DNA from: Pirellulaceae bacterium
Lineage (GTDB): Bacteria > Planctomycetota > Planctomycetia > Pirellulales > Pirellulaceae
Assembly: GCA_019636385.1 (NCBI GenBank)
Contig: JAHBXT010000005.1
Location: forward strand, 321,499 to 385,498
Direction: 5' to 3'
DNA length: 64,000 bases
Part shown: positions 62,398 through 64,000 of the stretch, in pieces
Layout of the letters: each line of letters begins with the position of its first letter
Position numbering within the stretch: position 1 is the first letter of the stretch
Notes under the pieces: model-generated
Databases searched by the model: none
What the model was told of the DNA's origin: nothing
Seen by the model: only the letters and a program-made list of their open reading frames with translations
Position numbers and translations under genes: made by a program

Positions 62398-63231
62398 ATG
62401 AAACAGATATGCGCGTTGACCACGGTTCGCAATGACCGCATTTTCTTAAAGAAGTGGATCGAGCACTATGGAGCGGCATTGGGACGCGAAAACCTATTCG
62501 TGATCCTGGATGGTCACGACCAGCAACCGCCCGACAACATCCAGGGAGTCAACCTGCTGAGGCTGCCGCATCAGCCGCTCGAACGCGTGCCCGCCATGCG
62601 TCGTCGCGCACGCGTCATGTCCAAAATTGCGCGAGGCCTGTATCACTACTTCGATATTGCCATCGCCACTGACGTAGATGAATTCATCGTCGTTGACCCA
62701 CAGCTTGGGCTCGATCTACGCAGCTATCTCAGCTCTCGCCAGTTACCCGCCTCGATTTCGGCCTTGGGGTTGGATGTCGGCCAGCACATCGAACTCGAAC
62801 AGCCGCTGAATCTTGAATTGCCGTTTCTAGCGCAGCGGCAGTTCGCCCACGTATCATCGCGTTACACCAAGCCGTGCATCACCACGCGGCCGCTGACGTG
62901 GGGTTCTGGCATGCACCGCATCAAAGGCAGGAACTTTCACATCGATCCCAATCTATATTTGTTTCACTTTGGGATGGTCGATTATCAGTTATCGACTGGC
63001 AAGACGCTGGATGCTGATCGGTTAGCTACGGGATGGCAAGGGCATCTCACCCGGCGTGAAAGGCTATTTGGCATCATCAGTCAGTCGCAGCCTCAAGACG
63101 GTGATGACTACTTCACAACCGCCCGACGTTATCAAACTTGGCATCGTCCCTTCTATGCCTGGAACAAGCCCGGCATGATCCCCGGCGACCCGGTAATCCG
63201 CATTCCCCAACGCTTTAAGGCTGCGGTGTGA
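62398..63231 (+). CDS. Small glycosyltransferase (family 2-type, Glyco_tranf_2_4-like)
   Basis: 277 aa beginning MKQICALTTVRNDRIFLKKW, the start of the glycosyltransferase 2 fold, with DxD-like TDVDEFIVVD near residue 96 for nucleotide-sugar binding. The middle and end contain SSRYTKPCITT, GSGMHRI and FHFGMVDYQL, typical of small secreted-polysaccharide transferases of this type. ATG 62398 is chosen; an upstream extension in the same frame begins at 62230 but looks unlike protein. It lies just left of the CRISPR array. Confidence 0.8.
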   Translation: MKQICALTTVRNDRIFLKKWIEHYGAALGRENLFVILDGHDQQPPDNIQGVNLLRLPHQPLERVPAMRRRARVMSKIARGLYHYFDIAIATDVDEFIVVDPQLGLDLRSYLSSRQLPASISALGLDVGQHIELEQPLNLELPFLAQRQFAHVSSRYTKPCITTRPLTWGSGMHRIKGRNFHIDPNLYLFHFGMVDYQLSTGKTLDADRLATGWQGHLTRRERLFGIISQSQPQDGDDYFTTARRYQTWHRPFYAWNKPGMIPGDPVIRIPQRFKAAV

Positions 63232-63318
63232 GAGCAACCCAGCTTGTCAAGCTGTCGCCTGAACCGCTGAATCCCATAAAAAATCACCCGTCCCGTGCCG
63301 ACGTTCAACCTGTATGCC

Positions 63319-63977
63319 GTTTCAATCCGCGCCCGCTCTCGCGAGCGGGCGATCAGAAGAAACAGGGCACAATCGAGATTCGGCTAGTTTCAATCCGCGC
63401 CCGCTCTCGCGAGCGGGCGATCCGACGAAGGGAGGAAGCGTATTGCAAAGATGTTGTTTCAATCCGCGCCCGCTCTCGCGAGCGGGCGATGGCGGGCTGC
63501 CTTTTGTTCGCTTTGCCCCATCGGTTTCAATCCGCGCCCGCTCTCGCGAGCGGGCGATCATGCGGCTCGACAGCAGCCCGTTCTCGCTCCAACAGTTTCA
63601 ATCCGCGCCCGCTCTCGCGAGCGGGCGATTCAGTTATGTTTGCGCGGAAGATTCCCACGACGGTTTCAATCCGCGCCCGCTCTCGCGAGCGGGCGATTTG
63701 CGAATCCAGTGCAGGCAGCACAACTGCGGTTCGTTTCAATCCGCGCCCGCTCTCGCGAGCGGGCGATGGTTAAACGGGCTGGAAATGCAAGATGGCAAGA
63801 GTTTCAATCCGCGCCCGCTCTCGCGAGCGGGCGATATAGTAATGTCATGAAGATGGACACCACAGAATGGGTTTCAATCCGCGCCCGCTCTCGCGAGCGG
63901 GCGATCGGCCTCCGACAAGTGGCCTTGCTCCAGGCAGTGTCTGTTTCAATCCGCGCCCGCTCTCGCGAGCGGGCGAT
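63319..63977 (-). CRISPR. CRISPR array, ten 35-bp repeats, probably type I-C-like, continuing past the window
   Basis: Ten identical repeats begin GTTTCAATCC and end GAGCGGGCGAT; they start at 63319, 63387, 63456, 63524, 63595, 63663, 63733, 63801, 63871 and 63943. Nine spacers are 33 to 37 bp and all differ. Inside the repeat, CGCCCGCTC and GAGCGGGCG form a 9-bp stem around TCGC. Read on the minus strand the repeat ends GGATTGAAAC, as in type I-C repeats, so the transcript probably runs leftward and the leader lies beyond 64000. The last repeat is followed by 23 bp of possible spacer at the window edge. No cas gene is present here, so the subtype is inferred from the repeat alone. Confidence 0.95.
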
Positions 63978-64000
63978 GCCTTCTCACAATTGAGGAGGCC

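Noticed and set aside
63228..63993. Open frames across the CRISPR array encoding repeated FNPRPLSRAGD or SIRARSRERA peptides
   Set aside because: They are translations of the 35-bp CRISPR repeat in several frames; repeat and spacer structure explains them fully.
1..64000. tRNA or rRNA genes
   Set aside because: I found no cloverleaf-like or rRNA-like segment in the gene-free stretches by reading; a dedicated scan was not possible.

Overview
This window looks like chromosomal DNA of a planctomycete, most likely from the Pirellulales. The clues are the N-terminal motif QLERRDLLAA followed by a dockerin-type calcium-loop pair on two giant surface proteins, a PEP-CTERM protein, a Tat-exported Gfo/Idh/MocA oxidoreductase, a secreted sulfatase, and DUF4175-like, squalene-cyclase-like and NPCBM-like genes in one operon. 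All calls come from reading the sequence and its translations; no database search was run.

Layout. 1-5300: a lipoate/octanoate ligase-like gene cut by the window edge, an FHA-domain protein, endonuclease III, a Tat-signal Gfo/Idh/MocA oxidoreductase and RNase III. 5500-9400: a same-strand redox cluster of a membrane-anchored flavin/2Fe-2S reductase, a tetraheme cytochrome c and an Old Yellow Enzyme-like flavoprotein. 9400-13050: a decayed Uma2 gene, a protein with a histone-H1-like basic tail, and hflK-hflC. 13050-15690: a PEP-CTERM gene flanked by two diverged 76-bp direct repeats in gene-poor DNA.

15693-43879 is the dominant feature: two tandem giant genes on the minus strand (about 4530 and 4785 codons). 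Each encodes an N-terminal planctomycete export/dockerin segment, about 1000 residues of FG-GAP/VCBS repeats, a LamG-like domain, an SdrD-B-like segment, about seven cadherin/He_PIG-like modules, a long RHS/YD-repeat shell and an RHS core ending in a DPxG site, followed by unrelated C-terminal tips. Their first 1268 bp of shared sequence are almost identical while the rest is clearly diverged.

44291-45216: a possible tiny CxxC protein and a LexA homologue that keeps the Ala-Gly cleavage site and the catalytic Ser but seems to lack the catalytic Lys. 45256-55117: a tight six-gene minus-strand operon (sulfatase, DUF4175-like coiled-coil protein, planctomycete hypothetical, cyclase-fold protein, beta-trefoil-like protein, NPCBM-like protein). 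55460-57706: fabI and a family 4-like glycosyltransferase. 57892-62152: lptF/G-like permease, sensor kinase and sigma-54 response regulator, minus strand. 62398-63231: a small glycosyltransferase. 63319-63977: ten perfect 35-bp CRISPR repeats, with the array probably continuing past the right edge; no cas gene lies in the window.

Small dispersed elements also recur between genes: a GTAGCTACG-CC-CGTGG imperfect palindrome (at least five copies) and a TGACAGTTCAA/TTGAACTGTCA inverted repeat (one good and one degenerate copy).
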